This document shows positions 22,632-25,110 of a stretch of 25,110 bases of DNA, piece by piece. The translations under genes were made by a program, and so were the position numbers. Origin of the DNA: a bacterium (GTDB lineage Bacteria > KSB1 > UBA2214); assembly GCA_029560815.1 (NCBI GenBank), contig JAKQKF010000040.1, positions 1 to 25,110 of the forward strand, given 5' to 3'. Every line of letters begins with the position of its first letter. Within the stretch, counting starts at the first letter, position 1. Under the pieces are notes generated by a model. The model was not told where the DNA came from, did no database searches, and was given only the letters and a program-made list of their open reading frames with translations.

Positions 22632-24509
22632 TCAGCGCACCATGAGCATCCTGGCCTGTGCGGTCTCTCCGCCGGTTTCAAGAGTGTAAAAATAGATGCC
22701 GCTGGCCAACTCCGCTCCCCTGTCATCGTGGCCGTCCCAGTGAATCTGCCAGGCACCGGCGCTCAGGCCAGGACGTTCGATCCGCCGCACCTGCCGGCCC
22801 AGGAGGTCACGAATGGAAAGACGAACATCGCCCGGGCGGACAAGGGTAAAATGGACCGAGGTTGCGCTGTTGAATGGATTGGGGTAATTCCCTTTAAGGG
22901 TGAATCCCTGCGGCGTGCCGGGATTGGCAGAGATTCCGGTGAATCCCTTCAGCGTGAAGCGTTCTCCCTCGATATTCTGGCCTCCGCGCAGGGAATAGTA
23001 GATCATGGCCGGAGAGGCTGAGGCCCGATAATGGTAGACCCCCACCCGCCATTCCCCGTTTTTCAACCCTGCAAAATTGAATTCACCCCGGTCATTGGTA
23101 TATTGAAAAAAGTAGCTATCGTAGTAAAGCGTATTCGCCTCCACGGCGACGACGCAGACCCCCTCCGCGGGTGTCCCGGCGGGCCCGACCACTATGCCGC
23201 GGATGCTGTTGACTCCCTGCCTGATCCGGAACTGCCAGTCCATTCCCTTTAGGGTATCATTGGCCGTCACTGCGAGATTGAGCCTCATACCAACCGGGTC
23301 TATAGCCTCCAGCCCGTTGGCGGTGATAGTGAGGCTGGACACCGTCCCCGGCATAACCCCGATAAGATAATAGCCATTTGCATCGCTCAGACAGGAGGAG
23401 GTGCGGCCGTTGCCGGTCGCCGGATCGGTAAAAACGGCGGTGACCTCGGCGCCCATCACCCCCCGTCCCTCGATGGTGCAGCGTCCGCTGATGAATGAGG
23501 TGTATTTCTTCATGATAAAATCGAGGCCGGTATTCTCGCCGGCAGTAGCGATGACGTTGACGAAGGGTTTCTCCTCGTAGTACTGCGACAGATGCATGTA
23601 ATTGGCCAGCATGTTGTGGGCCAGGCCGATCTGGGTAAAACCGGGTTCGGTACCCATGATGTACCGGCCCTCTTCATCGGTCCGGGCGATCAGATAGCCG
23701 GCTCCGGTGGCATAGAGAAGCACATTGCGCGCCGGCTTGCCATCCTCGTACATAACCCGCCCCTTGAGCAAGGCGCTGAAGGCTGTAAGGGCGAAATTCC
23801 TGGTCAGGATCTCGCTGCTTCCAAGGCTGAGCAAGCCTGACTGCGCGGGCATATAGGCCCCGGTACCCTCCCCGGCCCCGTCGACATAGACCGTCCATGT
23901 ACCGCTGTCAGCCAGAAGGGCATAATTGCCCTCGGCATCAGTGCGGCCGTTGACGAACTCAAAGGCTTCATTGCCGGTATCCCGCATAGCCATCAGGGCC
24001 AGGCCTGCGACCGGCGCCCCGGTCGCCGCCGAGGTCACCTTGCCAATGATGGCGGGCGCACTGACTTTGATGTCAAGATGGAGCTTGATGACCCCGGAGG
24101 AGCCGTCCTCATCCTGCATGAAGATAAAGATGGTGCCTTTGGGCCAGAGCTTGACCTGCTGGCGCAGGAGGGGAAAAATCACCCCCAACTTGCCATCCGG
24201 AGCCCCCTCATCCCCGAGGATCGAGGCCATGGGCTTGGCAGGATCCTTGATCCAGCCGACGCCATCGATTATATAGCCAAACCGCCAGTTCCAGCTATAG
24301 TCGACCGGATCTAAGACGCCGTTGGCATTGATGTCGGCGTAGACCCCGCCCCTCAGCACGGCCCCAATGCGCGAGAGGTCGGCGGTGATCTCGAGCAGGG
24401 CGGGCACCGTGGTAATGGTCAGCTCGGTCTCACCGTTGGCCTTCATATTGCTGATGCCCCACACTGTGGCGGGGAAGATACAGATTAAAAAGAGCAGTGC
24501 TTTTTTCAC
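22632..24509 (-). CDS. secreted protein with four carboxypeptidase-regulatory-like domains and C-terminal sorting domain
   Basis: A 625-aa predicted surface or secreted protein. Residues 1-18 form a signal peptide (MKKALLFLICIFPATVWG). A Ca-binding-like loop DINANGVLD lies at 59-67. Four CarboxypepD_reg-like beta-sandwich modules follow at about 153-211 (IIGKVTSAATGAPVAGL, TDAEGNYALL), 247-300 (LKGRVMYEDGKPARNV, TDEEGRYIMG), 337-400 (ISGRCTIEGRGVMGAEV, SDANGYYLIG) and 434-495 (IRGIVVGPAGTPAEGV, TNDRGEFNFAG). Residues 537-625 are a FlgD-like sorting module (LKGNYPNPFNSATSVHF, LASGIYFYTLE, ARMLMVR). No enzymatic motif is seen. The start is GTG, supported by GGAAGGAGG 5 bases upstream. The function is unknown; binding of carbohydrate or peptide at the surface is plausible. 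Confidence 0.9.
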   Translation of the reverse strand: MKKALLFLICIFPATVWGISNMKANGETELTITTVPALLEITADLSRIGAVLRGGVYADINANGVLDPVDYSWNWRFGYIIDGVGWIKDPAKPMASILGDEGAPDGKLGVIFPLLRQQVKLWPKGTIFIFMQDEDGSSGVIKLHLDIKVSAPAIIGKVTSAATGAPVAGLALMAMRDTGNEAFEFVNGRTDAEGNYALLADSGTWTVYVDGAGEGTGAYMPAQSGLLSLGSSEILTRNFALTAFSALLKGRVMYEDGKPARNVLLYATGAGYLIARTDEEGRYIMGTEPGFTQIGLAHNMLANYMHLSQYYEEKPFVNVIATAGENTGLDFIMKKYTSFISGRCTIEGRGVMGAEVTAVFTDPATGNGRTSSCLSDANGYYLIGVMPGTVSSLTITANGLEAIDPVGMRLNLAVTANDTLKGMDWQFRIRQGVNSIRGIVVGPAGTPAEGVCVVAVEANTLYYDSYFFQYTNDRGEFNFAGLKNGEWRVGVYHYRASASPAMIYYSLRGGQNIEGERFTLKGFTGISANPGTPQGFTLKGNYPNPFNSATSVHFTLVRPGDVRLSIRDLLGRQVRRIERPGLSAGAWQIHWDGHDDRGAELASGIYFYTLETGGETAQARMLMVR

Positions 24510-24653
24510 AACAGCCTCCTTCCATCATCCTGTTCAACGTCGTCAAGGCATGCAAAGCTTGCCGGTTCCATCGCCTGGGCGGAAGCCTGTTCCCAAATTG
24601 GCCCGCGGCTGTGAAGGGCGCGCCGGCCTCCTGGTGAGCCTCAGCCGGAGGGT

Positions 24654-25110
24654 TTACTTGAGCATCTTGAGCAGATAGACGTATTCCAGACTCAGCATCT
24701 GCGCCCGCTGCTCGTTGGTCACTCCTGAGCCGTGGCCGCCTTCGGTGTTCTCAAAGTAATAAAAGGGATAGCCCAGCGCCTCCATTTTCGCCGCCATCTT
24801 GCGGGCATGGCCGGGATGAACCCGGTCGTCCCGCGTGGTCGTGGTGAAAAAAACCCTGGGGTATTTTTTGCCGGCGGCGAGATTCTGATAAGGAGAGTAC
24901 TTGCTGATATAGGCCCACTCCTCCGGCAGATCGGGATTGCCATACTCGCCCATCCAGCTGGCGCCGGCGAGGAGCTTGTTGTAGCGCTTCATGTCGAGCA
25001 GGGGGACGCTGCAGAGGACCGCATTGAAGAGTTCGGGCCGCTGGGTATAGGCCGTGCCGACCAGCAGCCCGCCGTTGCTGCCCCCCTCGATGCCGAGGTG
25101 GCGGGGCGAG
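24654..25110 (-). CDS. prolyl oligopeptidase family serine protease, C-terminal part (5' end outside window)
   Basis: An S9-family peptidase cleaving short peptides after proline. The frame enters from the window edge and ends at TAA, giving about 151 residues. All three catalytic residues are visible: the nucleophile serine in GIEGGSNGGLLVG, the aspartate in TTRDDRVHPGHARKMAAKM, and the histidine in TEGGHGSG. RPELFNAVLCSVPLLDM and GEYGNPDLPEEWAYISKYSPYQNL are typical of the hydrolase domain of prolyl endopeptidases. The beta-propeller part lies outside the window, so export and exact length cannot be judged. No clear terminator is seen in the 144 bases before the next gene, which also hold no gene. 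Confidence 0.93.
   Translation of the reverse strand, partial: SPRHLGIEGGSNGGLLVGTAYTQRPELFNAVLCSVPLLDMKRYNKLLAGASWMGEYGNPDLPEEWAYISKYSPYQNLAAGKKYPRVFFTTTTRDDRVHPGHARKMAAKMEALGYPFYYFENTEGGHGSGVTNEQRAQMLSLEYVYLLKMLK

Noticed and set aside
24548..24565. Possible -24/-12 element upstream of the 625-aa gene (CGGCAAGCTTTGCA)
   Set aside because: The GG and GC dinucleotides are 8 bases apart rather than 10, which sigma-54 does not tolerate well.

Overview
The window is a high-GC bacterial segment with short intergenic gaps. Three secreted proteins (at 5403-9209, 9424-10044 and 22632-24509) end in a FlgD-like immunoglobulin fold with a YPNPFN or YPNPL motif and a basic C-terminal tail. This is the cell-surface sorting style of the Bacteroidota/Calditrichota/KSB1 (FCB-type) bacteria. 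Together with the GC content and the fibronectin-type modules (DLxGYRxHxGT), it points to an uncultured KSB1- or Calditrichota-like organism. That placement is an inference from protein style, not from a marker gene. Every gene except the propeller phosphatase at 15355-18657 lies on the minus strand, so the text below reads from high to low coordinates.

Region A (1-5190) is the promoter-proximal part of a surface-polysaccharide operon: an SLBB outer-membrane export protein, a Wzz/GNVR chain-length protein, a left-handed beta-helix acyltransferase and a UDP-GlcNAc 2-epimerase cut by the window edge. A near-consensus sigma-70 promoter and a palindrome precede it.

Region B (5304-11305) holds a stand-alone sigma-54 activator with no sensory domain, followed by two related secreted proteins (206 aa and 1268 aa). 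The larger one carries nine 100-residue beta-sandwich repeats and ends at two tandem intrinsic terminators. Sigma-54-type promoter sequences (-24/-12) precede both the activator gene and the 1268-aa gene, suggesting one regulatory circuit.

Region C (11450-15233) is a four-gene, translationally coupled operon: AmmeMemoRadiSam protein B (MEMO1-like), a DUF2520 Rossmann protein, a dGTPase and an ECF/CbiO-type ABC ATPase. It is divergent from Region D.

Region D (15355-18657) encodes a 14-blade regulator propeller, a Y_Y_Y domain, one membrane helix and a SpoIIE-type phosphatase. It meets a TerC-family membrane protein tail to tail. The TerC leader contains strong hairpins.

Region E (19933-25110) holds a two-gene molybdenum hydroxylase of the isoquinoline-oxidoreductase type (2Fe-2S subunit, then a Tat-exported molybdopterin subunit), a 625-aa secreted protein with four carboxypeptidase-regulatory-like domains, and the C-terminal part of a prolyl oligopeptidase. 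No tRNA, rRNA, CRISPR array, transposase or phage gene was seen.
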